NCBI GenBank assembly: GCA_964564035.1
Contig: CAZLZN010000004.1
Coordinates: forward strand, 1-64,000
DNA from: JAHIGH01 sp964564035
Lineage (GTDB): Bacteria; Patescibacteriota; Microgenomatia; Levybacterales; UBA12049
Direction: 5' to 3'
DNA: 64,000 nt
The notes beneath the pieces were generated by a model. It made no database searches and was not told the origin of the DNA. It was given only the letters and a program-made list of their open reading frames with translations. Of this stretch, positions 8,876-17,601 are shown piece by piece (position 1 is the first letter of the stretch; each line of letters opens with the position of its first letter). A program made the position numbers and the translations under genes.

Positions 8876-9979
8876 ATGAATTCTAACTTAATTTTTAAAG
8901 ATGGATCAGTATATACAGGTACAAATTTTGGCGCTCCGATAAGCACCGCGGGGGAGATCGTATTTTCAACGGGCATGGTCGGTTATCCGGAAAGCCTCAC
9001 CGATCCATCTTATAAAGGCCAAATTCTCGTGATGACTTACCCGATCGTCGGTAATTACGGCGTACCGGATAAATCATTTTGGGAGTCGGACAAAATTCAA
9101 GTATCCGGACTTATTGTCAGTAATTATATAGATACTCCGTCGCACTTCCAGAGCAGAAGGACGCTTGCTTCATGGTTCAAAGATGAAAATTTGCCGCTTG
9201 TTGAAATCAAGGATACCAGAGCGCTGGCTCAGAAGCTTCGGAGTCAAGGCACGATGCTTGGTAAGCTAATCACCAATAAGAATATTGAATTTTATAATCC
9301 CGGAGAGGAAAATCTGGCGGGAAAAGTCGGGACTGAAAAAATTACTTATTTTCAATCTGAAAATAACGGGGATAAAAAGAAAAATTCAAAAAATGTAATA
9401 ATTATAGACTGCGGGGCAAAACGCAATATTATCAGGTGTTTTATAAAAAGGGGAGTCAACGCGATAGTCGTGCCTTGGGATTTTGATCCTTTTAGCGATA
9501 AGGGGATAAAAGAGTTGAGAAAAGTTATAAGCGCAAAAAGTAACAAATTATTTGACGCGGTTTTTATATCCAACGGACCGGGAGATCCGAAAATGGCAAC
9601 CGATACAATCGCGACAATCAAAAAATCGTTGGAAAATAAAATCCCGACACTCGGGATTTGCCTTGGAAATCAACTCCTGGCTCTTGCGGCAGGAGGAGAT
9701 ACTTACAAACTGAAATTCGGTCACCGAAGCCAAAATCAGCCATGTCTTTTGGCGGGATCAAACAGGTGTTATATAACAACACAAAATCATGGGTACGCCA
9801 TCGGCGATATACCAAAAGGATTTAAGCCATGGTTTAAGAATGCCAATGATAACACGGTCGAGGGAATTATCCATAACAAACTTCCCTTTATGGCGGTGCA
9901 GTTTCATCCGGAGGCAACTCCGGGGCCGCAGGATACGGAGTGGATTTTTGATTACTTCTTGAAAAAATGTAAAACGTAA
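8876..9979 (+). CDS. carA: Carbamoyl phosphate synthase small (glutaminase) subunit
   Basis: Hydrolyses glutamine and passes ammonia to CarB. 367 aa, normal length. The N-terminal CPSase small-chain domain shows FSTGMVGYPESLTDPSY. The class I amidotransferase domain has the nucleophile cysteine in LGICLGNQLLALAAGG and the His-Glu pair in AVQFHPEATPGPQDTE. A short charged loop (NNGDKKKNSKN, about residues 162-172) links the two domains. The stop codon lies inside a heptamer array that continues into the next small gene. Confidence 0.96.
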   Translation: MNSNLIFKDGSVYTGTNFGAPISTAGEIVFSTGMVGYPESLTDPSYKGQILVMTYPIVGNYGVPDKSFWESDKIQVSGLIVSNYIDTPSHFQSRRTLASWFKDENLPLVEIKDTRALAQKLRSQGTMLGKLITNKNIEFYNPGEENLAGKVGTEKITYFQSENNGDKKKNSKNVIIIDCGAKRNIIRCFIKRGVNAIVVPWDFDPFSDKGIKELRKVISAKSNKLFDAVFISNGPGDPKMATDTIATIKKSLENKIPTLGICLGNQLLALAAGGDTYKLKFGHRSQNQPCLLAGSNRCYITTQNHGYAIGDIPKGFKPWFKNANDNTVEGIIHNKLPFMAVQFHPEATPGPQDTEWIFDYFLKKCKT

Positions 9980-10001
9980 AACGAAAAATGAAAAACAATA
10001 A
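9969..10001 (+). repeat. Left heptamer arm flanking the four-helix-bundle gene
   Basis: GTAAAAC / GTAAAAC / GAAAAAT / GAAAAAC / AATAAC. It spans the carA stop codon and the ATG (9988) of the small four-helix-bundle gene. Its inverted counterpart lies at 10274-10314, so the gene is enclosed by terminal inverted repeats. Confidence 0.7.
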
Positions 10002-10272
10002 CTTAAATCAGAAAAAAGATTTGAAAATAAGAGCATATTATTTTGCTCTCAATGCTATTAAATTTATTGATAGCACAGATAAAAAAGATTTTACAAATTT
10101 TTTCAGTTATGCTCTAAAATCGGCAAATGAAAGCAAGTTCTGGCTGGGATTATTAAGAGATTCCGGTAAGGCTAATAAAGAACAAAGTAATATTTTACTT
10201 CAAGAAACAACAGAATTGGCAAACATATTGGGATCGAGTATCTTAACTCTTAAGGGGAAAAATAAGTTTTAA
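9988..10272 (+). CDS. Four-helix-bundle protein (S23/IVP/Avd-like family)
   Basis: A 94-aa helical protein. The pattern LKIRAYYFALNAIKFID...FSYALKSANESKFWLGLLRDS...LLQETTELANILGSSI resembles the family of 23S rRNA intervening-sequence proteins (TIGR02436/PF05635), which also holds the Avd accessory protein of diversity-generating retroelements. Known for the family: pentameric barrels of four-helix bundles binding nucleic acid, with roles often unknown. No reverse transcriptase or rRNA is nearby. The gene separates carA from carB, two genes normally adjacent, and is bounded on both sides by inverted heptamer arrays; its ATG lies inside the left array. This suggests a mobile unit that inserted without breaking either car gene. 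The family assignment is by pattern only. Confidence 0.65.
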   Translation: MKNNNLNQKKDLKIRAYYFALNAIKFIDSTDKKDFTNFFSYALKSANESKFWLGLLRDSGKANKEQSNILLQETTELANILGSSILTLKGKNKF

Positions 10273-10273
10273 A

Positions 10274-10314
10274 TTTTGCATTGTTGTTTTACGTTTTTCG
10301 TTTTTAATTTTTAT
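10274..10314 (-). repeat. Right heptamer arm flanking the four-helix-bundle gene
   Basis: GTTTTAC / GTTTTTC / GTTTTTA at 10286-10306, preceded by GCATTGTT. Its reverse complement (AAAAAC, GAAAAAC, GTAAAAC, AACAATGC) matches the left arm at 9969-10001. It ends just before the carB ATG at 10325. Confidence 0.7.
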
Positions 10315-10324
10315 TTATAAAAAA

Positions 10325-13300
10325 ATGAACAATAAACTAAAAAAAGTCCTGATCCTCGGCTCCGGGGCACTCAAGATCGGGGAGGCCGGGGAGTTTGATT
10401 ATTCCGGCTCGCAAGCTATAAAAGCGTTGAAGGAAGAGGGTATCAAAACTATTTTGATAAATCCGAATATAGCGACAGTACAGACATCAAAAGATCTCGT
10501 GGATCAGATCTATTTTCTTCCGGTCAAGCCATATTTTGTCGAAAAGGTAATCGCCAAAGAGAAGCCTGACGGGCTTCTTTTGTCATTTGGAGGACAAACA
10601 GCGCTAAATTGCGGAATTGAATTGTATAAGAAAAAAATTCTGGAAAAGTACAAAATTCAGGTTCTGGGCACGCCTATATCCGCAATACTCTTAACGGAGG
10701 ACAGACAAAAATTCGCGAAGCATTTGAGCAAAATAGGCATCCCTACCCCGGGATCCAAGGTAGCTACAAACCAAAAAGAAGCGATAAAAATTGTGGAGGA
10801 GATTGGATTTCCTGTCATGATACGCGCCGGATTTGCTTTGGGAGGACAGGGCAGCGGTGTCGCCAGGAACCATGCCGATCTTGAAAAAATAGTACAAAAT
10901 GCACTGGCATTTGCTCCTCAGGTGCTGATCGAAAAATATCTTCATCACTTCAAGGAAATTGAGTATGAAGTTGTGAGGGATAAATTTGATAACTGCATAA
11001 CGGTCTGCAACATGGAAAATATGGATCCGCTTGGTATTCATACCGGAGAGTCGGTGGTAGTGGCGCCAAGCCAAACGCTTACAAATGATGAATATCACGC
11101 ACTGAGGACCGCGTCGATAGATATTGTAAGAAGTCTCGGCATAATCGGAGAATGCAACGTGCAATTCGCGCTAAACCCCCACCCGCAACGCCGGCAAGCT
11201 GATTTACGTGGCGGGCGGGCCAACTCACGTACAAATTCTTCTAATTCTTCAAGCACAATCGACTATTATGTTATCGAGGTAAACGCCCGCCTGTCGCGCT
11301 CGAGCGCGCTTGCTTCCAAAGCCACCGGCTATCCGCTGGCATATATCGCGGCCAAGCTCGCTCTCGGCTATAACTTAACAAATCTGCAGAATAAGGTCAC
11401 GGGAGTAACTCAGGCCTGTTTTGAACCCGCGCTTGATTATATTGTAGTCAAAATACCGAGATGGGATTTTGAGAAATTCAAGGGCGCAAGCCAAAAACTC
11501 GGAAGCAGTATGAAGTCTGTAGGCGAAGTAATGGGAATCGGGCGGACATTTGAAGAGGCTTATCAAAAAGCTATACGAATGCTCGATCTGGAATTTGAAG
11601 GAGCTACGTCAGAGAGACTATTTGACGAAGAAGATAATATCAGGACGCACTTAAGCGATGCCACTCCAAAGCGAATGTTTTTGCTCGCAAAAGCCCTGCG
11701 CGGCGGCATAACTATAGATGAGATTTATAAGCTTTCGGGAGTTGATCCATGGTTTCTGAATAGAATTAAAAATATAGTTGACGCAGAGGAGTCGCTCAGG
11801 AAAAGATATGAAAAATATGCAGGCGCCAAAAAAATTAAATCGATAGATCTCAGCAAAATATTAGATCGCGGACAGCTTCTGAGCTTGAAGCAATTGGGTT
11901 TCTCGGATAAAAAGATCGGGGAACTGACTGGGACTACAGGGCTTGAAATAAGAAAATTCAGAAAAAGCCTGACCGTCATTCCGTCCATCCTTCAAATCGA
12001 TACTCTGGCCGCGGAATTTCCGGCAAAAACAAATTATTTGTATATGACATACAACGCAAACCATAGCGATATAAAAAATATCGGTAAGGGAGGGATAATA
12101 GTCTTGGGCTCCGGGCCATACCGAATAGGTTCGTCGGTCGAGTTCGATTGGTGCAGTGTCAATACAATATTCGGACTTAAGGAATACGGAAAAAAATCAG
12201 TAGTAATTAATTGTAATCCGGAAACAGTTTCAACGGATTATGACATTTCGGACAGATTATATTTTGAAGAGCTAACTTTTGAGAGGATAACCGATATTTA
12301 TGAATTTGAGTCGCCTCTGGGAATTATCGTATCTGTCGGCGGTCAAACCCCGAATAACAGGGCAAAGGCTTTGCATGATTTTGGACTTAAGATACTCGGC
12401 ACGAATCCTAATGACATTGACAGGGCTGAAAACAGAAGTAAGTTCTCGGCAATGCTTGACCAGCTAAACATCAAACAACCGGCGTGGGAAGCGTTTTCTA
12501 CACTCGAAGACGCCGAGAGGTTTGCCGAAAAAGTCGGATTTCCAGTAATCATCAGGCCATCATATGTGCTGTCCGGGGCGGCCATGAATTTATGCTTCAG
12601 CAATAAAGACTTGGAAAAATATATAAATGAAGCAACCAAAATATCGCAGGAATATCCTGTTACGGTATCAAAGTTTTTCGACCGGGCAAAAGAAATTGAA
12701 CTGGATGCTGTCGCGCAAAACGGTGAGGTAAAAGCCGCAATAATATCCGAACATATCGAATATGCAGGTGTTCATTCGGGAGACGCGAGCATAATGCTTC
12801 CGCCTCAAACTCTCCGGCGTGACATGCAAAATAGAATGCACGCGGCAGGGGAGAACATCGCGAAAGTCCTCAAAATAACAGGGCCGTTTAATATACAGTT
12901 TTTACTTAAAGATGATGAGATTTATATAATAGAGACAAACTTGAGAGCGTCGAGAACTTTTCCTTTTATCGCAAAAGTGACAGGGGTTAACCTGATTACT
13001 TTATTTACAAAATCTTTGTTTGAAAAATATATTCCGAAAGTAGCAATGCCTATTTATAAATTTTGCGCTGTTAAAGTTCCGCAGTTTTCTTTCGCCAGGC
13101 TTACCGGCGCGGAGCCAAAGGTCGGAATCGAAATGGCCTCGACAGGAGAAGTGGCGTGCTTCGGCGAAGACATAGAAGAAGCTTATTTGAAAGCTCTGCT
13201 TTCAGTTTCGCCAAAAATTCCTGAAAAGGGGATTTTTGTCAGTATAGGCGGAGATGATAAAAAGGCGGCATTTTTGAAAACTGCCAAATTATTACCTGAA

Positions 13301-13636
13301 CTCAAAAGGCCAATCTATGCTACAGAAAAAACTCATAAATTTTTGACCGAAAACGGTATTAGAGCAAAGATGCTTTATAAAATCCATGAGCAAAAGTCGC
13401 CAAACATAATTGATGAATTCCAGGCGAATAAAATTGACCTCTGCATAAATATTACAGATAAAAATGTTAAGAAAGAGGTTAATGACGATTACATGATCAG
13501 ACGAACAGCCGCCGATAATAATATCTTTGTATTTACAAAGATCAAAACGACACAGCTCTTTATTTCCTCCATGGTCAAAAAAGGGTTGAGTGGTCTCAAA
13601 ATCAAATCATGGAACGATTATTTGAAAGCCACTTGA
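10325..13636 (+). CDS. carB: Carbamoyl phosphate synthase large subunit
   Basis: Makes carbamoyl phosphate from bicarbonate, ammonia and two ATP. Two tandem ATP-grasp halves are present: the first starts at LILGSGALKIGEAGEFDYSG, the second near IIVLGSGPYRIGSSVEFD. An MGS-like C-terminal regulatory domain follows, around GIFVSIGGDDKKAAFLKTA. Length is 1103 aa against about 1070 usual. The excess is explained by an in-frame insertion at about residues 286-312, between NVQFALNP and YYVIEVNARLSRSSA, rich in Arg, Gly, Ser and Asn. It falls in the hairpin just before the metal-binding E-x-N strand of the first ATP-grasp domain. Last gene of the pyrB-carA-carB run. Confidence 0.96.
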   Translation: MNNKLKKVLILGSGALKIGEAGEFDYSGSQAIKALKEEGIKTILINPNIATVQTSKDLVDQIYFLPVKPYFVEKVIAKEKPDGLLLSFGGQTALNCGIELYKKKILEKYKIQVLGTPISAILLTEDRQKFAKHLSKIGIPTPGSKVATNQKEAIKIVEEIGFPVMIRAGFALGGQGSGVARNHADLEKIVQNALAFAPQVLIEKYLHHFKEIEYEVVRDKFDNCITVCNMENMDPLGIHTGESVVVAPSQTLTNDEYHALRTASIDIVRSLGIIGECNVQFALNPHPQRRQADLRGGRANSRTNSSNSSSTIDYYVIEVNARLSRSSALASKATGYPLAYIAAKLALGYNLTNLQNKVTGVTQACFEPALDYIVVKIPRWDFEKFKGASQKLGSSMKSVGEVMGIGRTFEEAYQKAIRMLDLEFEGATSERLFDEEDNIRTHLSDATPKRMFLLAKALRGGITIDEIYKLSGVDPWFLNRIKNIVDAEESLRKRYEKYAGAKKIKSIDLSKILDRGQLLSLKQLGFSDKKIGELTGTTGLEIRKFRKSLTVIPSILQIDTLAAEFPAKTNYLYMTYNANHSDIKNIGKGGIIVLGSGPYRIGSSVEFDWCSVNTIFGLKEYGKKSVVINCNPETVSTDYDISDRLYFEELTFERITDIYEFESPLGIIVSVGGQTPNNRAKALHDFGLKILGTNPNDIDRAENRSKFSAMLDQLNIKQPAWEAFSTLEDAERFAEKVGFPVIIRPSYVLSGAAMNLCFSNKDLEKYINEATKISQEYPVTVSKFFDRAKEIELDAVAQNGEVKAAIISEHIEYAGVHSGDASIMLPPQTLRRDMQNRMHAAGENIAKVLKITGPFNIQFLLKDDEIYIIETNLRASRTFPFIAKVTGVNLITLFTKSLFEKYIPKVAMPIYKFCAVKVPQFSFARLTGAEPKVGIEMASTGEVACFGEDIEEAYLKALLSVSPKIPEKGIFVSIGGDDKKAAFLKTAKLLPELKRPIYATEKTHKFLTENGIRAKMLYKIHEQKSPNIIDEFQANKIDLCINITDKNVKKEVNDDYMIRRTAADNNIFVFTKIKTTQLFISSMVKKGLSGLKIKSWNDYLKAT
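11180..11263 (+). repeat. In-frame GC-rich palindromic insertion in carB
   Basis: About 84 nt that do not correspond to normal CarB sequence. The core is more GC-rich than its surroundings and holds an inverted repeat: ATTTACGTG (11202-11210) facing CACGTACAAAT (11226-11236), with a GCGGGCGGGCC loop. The stretch stays in frame and encodes a polar linker. It is unlike the heptamer arrays and may be a separate palindromic repeat family. Confidence 0.55.
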
Positions 13637-13661
13637 AATTTAGCTAAAAATATCCTATAAT
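13633..13661 (+). promoter_or_regulatory. Promoter fixing the start of the 13668 gene
   Basis: TTGAAA (13633-13638), a 17-nt spacer and a perfect TATAAT (13656-13661). An ATG touches the -10 box directly (13662), but a second in-frame ATG lies 6 nt further at 13668, where transcription should start. A leaderless start at 13668 is therefore the better choice. Confidence 0.6.
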
Positions 13662-13667
13662 ATGCCA

Positions 13668-14327
13668 ATGAGAAAACTGTTAGCCATATTCGCACTTTTT
13701 TTATCGGTCTTTTTTATATTCAGCCTCAAAGCTGAAGCGAATGAGGGAGTGATCGAGCTTGACAGTGCCAGAGATACAAATCCCAGATGTTTTGTGATGT
13801 CAACGCTTGTAAACCGCTCTAGGACATATAATCTCCTAGTAACTTGCAAGAATCTTATTTACCCGGTCGAGGATAACGGCAGATATTATATTCTATGGTC
13901 AGTTCCTGAGCCGGATCCGGATAAGCGCGAAAATGATAGACAAAACGAACGCGCAGAACGGCCGGAACGAATAGGGGATATAAAATTCGGCAAAGAGATG
14001 TTCAAGACGAGAAAACCTTTTAGTGAACTTTTTATAACTGTCGAGAACGAAAGATCACCCAGAGAGCCATCAAATAACAGGATAATGGAAGGCTTCGTTG
14101 ATAATGTTGATTTTTTGGATAGCACTGGACTTGAAGACGAAGAGGAATCACAACTGACGCCTACACCATCGATTTCGCCTGCTTTATCGGTGACTCCGAC
14201 TAAAGAGCCTGAGAATCGAAGCGGAGGGATTTTCCCCGCAGTTATTACAATAATTGTGCTCGTAATAACGATAATATTTATTATGGGAATCGTAATATAT
14301 ATCGTAAATAAAGTCCGCAATTCCTGA
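13668..14327 (+). CDS. Secreted/anchored hypothetical protein
   Basis: Not recognised. From the ATG at 13668 it is 219 aa. It starts with a signal peptide (MRKLLAIFALFLSVFFIFSL, then KAEA before the likely cleavage) and ends with one hydrophobic segment (PAVITIIVLVITIIFIMGIV) followed by a short basic tail. The outside domain includes a Cys-containing N-terminal part (residues about 35-85), a charged stretch (PDPDKRENDRQNERAERPER) and a Ser/Thr/Pro stalk (TPTPSISPALSVTPT) before the membrane segment. The layout is that of a type I membrane-anchored surface protein. It lies between carB and pyrC with its own promoter. Confidence 0.75.
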   Translation: MRKLLAIFALFLSVFFIFSLKAEANEGVIELDSARDTNPRCFVMSTLVNRSRTYNLLVTCKNLIYPVEDNGRYYILWSVPEPDPDKRENDRQNERAERPERIGDIKFGKEMFKTRKPFSELFITVENERSPREPSNNRIMEGFVDNVDFLDSTGLEDEEESQLTPTPSISPALSVTPTKEPENRSGGIFPAVITIIVLVITIIFIMGIVIYIVNKVRNS

Positions 14328-14330
14328 TCA

Positions 14331-14358
14331 TTGTCAATTGGTGATTTAATTGTATAAT
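14331..14358 (+). promoter_or_regulatory. pyrC promoter, leaderless type
   Basis: TTGTCA (14331-14336), a 16-nt spacer and TATAAT (14353-14358), followed by only 6 nt before the pyrC ATG at 14365. The predicted transcription start coincides with the start codon. Confidence 0.6.
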
Positions 14359-14364
14359 TGATTT

Positions 14365-15414
14365 ATGATCAGACTTCCGGGACTTATTGACCCTCACGTG
14401 CACCTCAGGGATCCGGGACAAACCAACAAAGAAGATTTCGAAACAGGGAGCAAAGCAGCTATCGCGGGGGGTTTTACAACAATTCTGGATATGCCGAATA
14501 ATGCCGTGCCAATTACTTCAGGGCGTCTGCTAAATGAGAAAATTAAAATTGCCGAAAAAAAGATTTATTGCGATACGGGTTTTCATTTCGGGTCGCTGGG
14601 AGATAATTTCGATGAGTTCAAGAAAGTACAGGATAAAGTATTTGGTTTGAAAATATATTTGAATGTCACTACAGGCAATTTTCTGGTCGATGAAAATGTG
14701 TTTGAAAAAATATGCCAAAATTGGCCCGCGCAAAAACCTATTTTGGTTCACGCGGAACAGGATGTTCTGGAATCTATTCTGAAAATTGCCGAGGAAAATA
14801 ATCAGAGAATTCACGTCTGTCATATAAGCTCCAAAAGCGAACTGGATATTATTTTGAAGGCAAAAGAAAAATATTCCAAAATTACGTGCGGCGTAACCCC
14901 GCATCATCTTTTTTTGAATAAAAATGATCTTTCGCGAATTGGTTCTTACGGCAATGTAAAGCCTTTTCTGAAAACCCCGGAGGATAATAAATATTTATGG
15001 GAAAATCTGAAATATATCGATATAATTGAATCCGACCATGCACCGCATACAAAGGAGGAAAAGACAAGCAGTAATCCGCCGTTTGGAATCGCGAATCTGG
15101 AAACTACACTCGCGCTCCTTGTTACAGAGTTAAATAATAATAAAATCTCAATTGATGAAATTTTGAGACTGTGTTATTTTGGCCCGGCGAAAATTTTCGG
15201 GATAACACGCAATGAAAAAGATACTTTCGTGCAGGTTGATGAAAGCGAGGAATGGACAGTCGACAGCAGTAAGTTTTTTACAAAGTGCAAAACTTCTCCA
15301 TATAACGGGATGAAATTGAGGGGGAGAGTGAAAGAGGTTACGATACGAGGCCATATGGTTTTTGAAGGCGGGAAGTTTCTACTAGATCAGGGAATTGGAA
15401 AAATTTTAAAATAG
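14365..15414 (+). CDS. pyrC: Dihydroorotase
   Basis: Zn amidohydrolase that cyclises carbamoyl aspartate to dihydroorotate, the third step to UMP. The N-terminal metal motif is GLIDPHVHLRDPGQTNKEDF, followed by GGFTTILDMPNN. Later metal-binding residues are seen in ILVHAEQD, HVCHISSKSE and the catalytic aspartate region IIESDHAPHT, with PPFGIANLETTLALL. At 349 aa it is shorter than class I dihydroorotases (about 420 aa), since the N-terminal beta-sandwich is missing: the protein starts directly at the HxH strand. Annotation errors of allantoinase type are unlikely given the pyr context. Confidence 0.93.
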   Translation: MIRLPGLIDPHVHLRDPGQTNKEDFETGSKAAIAGGFTTILDMPNNAVPITSGRLLNEKIKIAEKKIYCDTGFHFGSLGDNFDEFKKVQDKVFGLKIYLNVTTGNFLVDENVFEKICQNWPAQKPILVHAEQDVLESILKIAEENNQRIHVCHISSKSELDIILKAKEKYSKITCGVTPHHLFLNKNDLSRIGSYGNVKPFLKTPEDNKYLWENLKYIDIIESDHAPHTKEEKTSSNPPFGIANLETTLALLVTELNNNKISIDEILRLCYFGPAKIFGITRNEKDTFVQVDESEEWTVDSSKFFTKCKTSPYNGMKLRGRVKEVTIRGHMVFEGGKFLLDQGIGKILK

Positions 15415-15460
15415 AAAAAGTATTGTTAGGAATTAATTTAAATGCTAGAATAATCTTCAT

Positions 15461-15679
15461 ATGAAAAAGCAAAGTCTAAATATAATTTCGTGGAAAGAGG
15501 ACAACATATATATTGCCAAATTATTAGAGCTTGAACTTGCCAGTCAGGGTAAAACGCAGAAGGAGGCAATAAAAAATCTGTAAGAAGCTTTTAGTCTTTA
15601 CCTTGAAGATGAAGATACAAGTAAGTTACAATTACCCGACATAAAGGAACTGTCTACTCAAATCTTCTCTATTCATTGA
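15461..15679 (+). pseudogene. HicB-like antitoxin with in-frame stop
   Basis: A 72-codon reading frame starting ATG 15461 is broken by TAA at 15581-15583 (codon 41). Upstream it encodes SWKEDNIYIAKLLELELASQ and GKTQKEAIKNL, downstream EAFSLYLEDEDTSKLQLPD. Together this is the pattern of HicB/UPF0150 antitoxins (partial RNase H-like fold: ELE...SQG.T..EA..NL.EA..LYLED). A single A-to-T change turning AAA (Lys) into TAA would explain the stop. No HicA toxin is visible beside it. Either a recently inactivated orphan antitoxin or a sequencing error. Confidence 0.7.
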
Positions 15680-15715
15680 TGAGCAAGCTTTATTCCGGTC
15701 AAAATCATTTATAGT

Positions 15716-16792
15716 ATGAAGACGCCATTTTACGATCCGGGGAAAACTTATGATGAAAATTATGACAAGGGGCCGTTTGGGGCTTTTGCCGATAATGAGG
15801 TATTTGAGCAAAAAGGAGAGCCAAGGTATGATTTTCTGGGTCAAAAAGTGCATCTGCCTTTTGGGATTCCGGCCGGACCGATACTCAATAGCAAATATGT
15901 AAAAGCCGCGTTTGAAAAAGGATTTGATCTGGTTGTATACAAAACAATAAGAAGTGATATATTCCCGTGCCACCCGCTTCCAAATATCGTCCCTCTGGAT
16001 GTGGAGGGGGATTTGTCATTAAAAAAGCTTCAGGAACCGTTAGTAACTAAAGATAAATATGATGAGCCTCTAACAATCACAAATTCGTTCGGGGTTCCGT
16101 CGAAAAAAGCCGCAGTATGGCAGGATGATGTCAGAAAAGCGCTTTCGTACGCAGGACGAGGTCAAGTGCTGATACTAAGCTTTATGGGGACAGTTAGACC
16201 CAATCAAACTCAGGACGAGTTTGTCGCCGACTATATTCTGGCCGGTCAATTGGCGCTCGCGACCGGCGTAAAGATAATAGAGGCCAATTTGTCCTGTCCC
16301 AATATCGGCAATGAAGGATTGGTATGCTACAACCTGGACGTGACCGAGAAAATCGCTAAAGGTCTTAAAAAGATAAAAAAGGATGTTCCTCTTATTTTGA
16401 AAGTCGGGTATTATCAGGATGATAAGCAAATTTTCAGACTTGCTAAAATCGCGCATAAATACGCGGATTCTATAGCGGTCATAAATACCCTGCAGGGGAC
16501 AATTGTTGATAAAAACGGTGATCAGGCGCTACCCGGAAAAAACAGATTGCGATCGGGCGTTTGCGGCGCGGCAATCAAGTGGGCCGGGATCGAAATGGTT
16601 AAAAAGTTGACCAAGATCAGATCGGGTGAAAAATATAACTTTTCTATTGAGGGAATCGGCGGCGTTATGACGCCCAGTGATTATGTGGATTACAAAAAGG
16701 CCGGGGCAGATTCGGTTATGTCTGCAACAGGCGCAATGTGGAATCCATATCTCGCGCAAGAAATAAAAAATTCAATCAGAGGGGCTGAGTAG
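15716..16792 (+). CDS. pyrD: Dihydroorotate dehydrogenase family protein
   Basis: FMN enzyme oxidising dihydroorotate to orotate. 358 aa with TIM-barrel features: FGIPAGPILNSKYVKAAFEK, TITNSFGVPS, EANLSCPNIGNEG, PLILKVGYY and the FMN-phosphate loop region FSIEGIGGVMTPSDYVDY. The N-terminus (PFYDPGKTYDENYDKGPFG) is longer than in class 1A enzymes and lacks a membrane anchor. No PyrK electron-transfer subunit is seen, so the electron acceptor is unclear. The pathway context (pyrC upstream, pyrF-pyrE downstream) supports PyrD. The end overlaps the convergent LytR_C gene by 17 bp. Confidence 0.88.
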   Translation: MKTPFYDPGKTYDENYDKGPFGAFADNEVFEQKGEPRYDFLGQKVHLPFGIPAGPILNSKYVKAAFEKGFDLVVYKTIRSDIFPCHPLPNIVPLDVEGDLSLKKLQEPLVTKDKYDEPLTITNSFGVPSKKAAVWQDDVRKALSYAGRGQVLILSFMGTVRPNQTQDEFVADYILAGQLALATGVKIIEANLSCPNIGNEGLVCYNLDVTEKIAKGLKKIKKDVPLILKVGYYQDDKQIFRLAKIAHKYADSIAVINTLQGTIVDKNGDQALPGKNRLRSGVCGAAIKWAGIEMVKKLTKIRSGEKYNFSIEGIGGVMTPSDYVDYKKAGADSVMSATGAMWNPYLAQEIKNSIRGAE

Positions 16793-17549
16793 GGACCGGT
16801 GTATAAGTGGGCAAAAATCTAGGCGCCTTATCATAGCCGAAAATAATCACTATGTCCGCGTCATTAGGTCTGATTTCTCCCGCCGGATAATTAGAAATTT
16901 CTATTCCCATAGAATCCGCCAATTCCTGAGCATCCGCTCGAGCATTTTGGTTAACCGGGATCACAACCGATGACGAATATGTGTTTACCGATGCGTTTTC
17001 GCGCCTCAGGATCAGAGCGTCAGGAAGAGCCAATTTGACGTCCTGCTCATATGTATTGGTCAAGCCGGACACTGCGGTTCCGTTTCTCAAAACAATTTTT
17101 GTTTGCTCCGCTTCGCTTGCTTTTGCCTGATCTATACCGTTATTTATGTTCATGCTTAGCGAGGTCACTTCAATCAATTTACCCGTAGACGGGCGATAAA
17201 GGTAAGCCTTGCGGGATTTTTCGTAAATCAGCACCTTATCGCCGTTTTCGCTTCTGATAAAAAACTCCTGATCCTTGAGCTTGGCTTTATCGGACACAGT
17301 AGCCAGGACAGGCTCTTCGCCAACCGGCAACTCGATCAGACGGGAAATTTTGGCAGTCAGCATTCTGGCTTCTTCCAGAGCCGCTTCCTGTGAGTTTTTT
17401 TTCAGATTCTGATACTGACTATAGAAATAGTATGAGGGAATAAAGGCCAAAATTATTATAGCGACTGCGGATATCGAAATTATAATAGTTATTTTCTTAT
17501 TTAGTTTTGGTTTGAATTTTTGGATTTTGGAATATAATCGCCTGAGCAT
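16776..17549 (-). CDS. LytR_C-domain membrane protein
   Basis: 257 aa from the ATG at 17549 (an upstream frame to 17615 lacks family-like sequence). One membrane segment near the N-terminus (IIISISAVAIIILAFIPSYY), then a coiled segment (QYQNLKKNSQEAALEEAR), a small beta domain (SENGDKVLIYEKSRKAYLYR) and a C-terminal LytR_C domain (KIVLRNGTAVSGLTNTYE ... DADIVIIFGYDK). LytR_C occurs at the C-terminus of LCP cell-wall ligases; alone its function is unknown, but an extracellular envelope role is likely. It diverges from the lipase gene. A TTGACT-17-TATGAT promoter lies 9 nt before the ATG. Confidence 0.8.
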   Translation of the reverse strand: MLRRLYSKIQKFKPKLNKKITIIISISAVAIIILAFIPSYYFYSQYQNLKKNSQEAALEEARMLTAKISRLIELPVGEEPVLATVSDKAKLKDQEFFIRSENGDKVLIYEKSRKAYLYRPSTGKLIEVTSLSMNINNGIDQAKASEAEQTKIVLRNGTAVSGLTNTYEQDVKLALPDALILRRENASVNTYSSSVVIPVNQNARADAQELADSMGIEISNYPAGEIRPNDADIVIIFGYDKAPRFLPTYTPVPTQPL

Positions 17550-17601
17550 AGCTAAATAATCATAATAACTATAAAATAAAAAGTCAATTTGAATCAACAG
17601 C

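Noticed and set aside
15581..15583. TAA in the HicB-like frame as a recoded sense codon
   Set aside because: Every other gene in the window uses TAA as a normal stop, so a nonsense mutation or read error is simpler.
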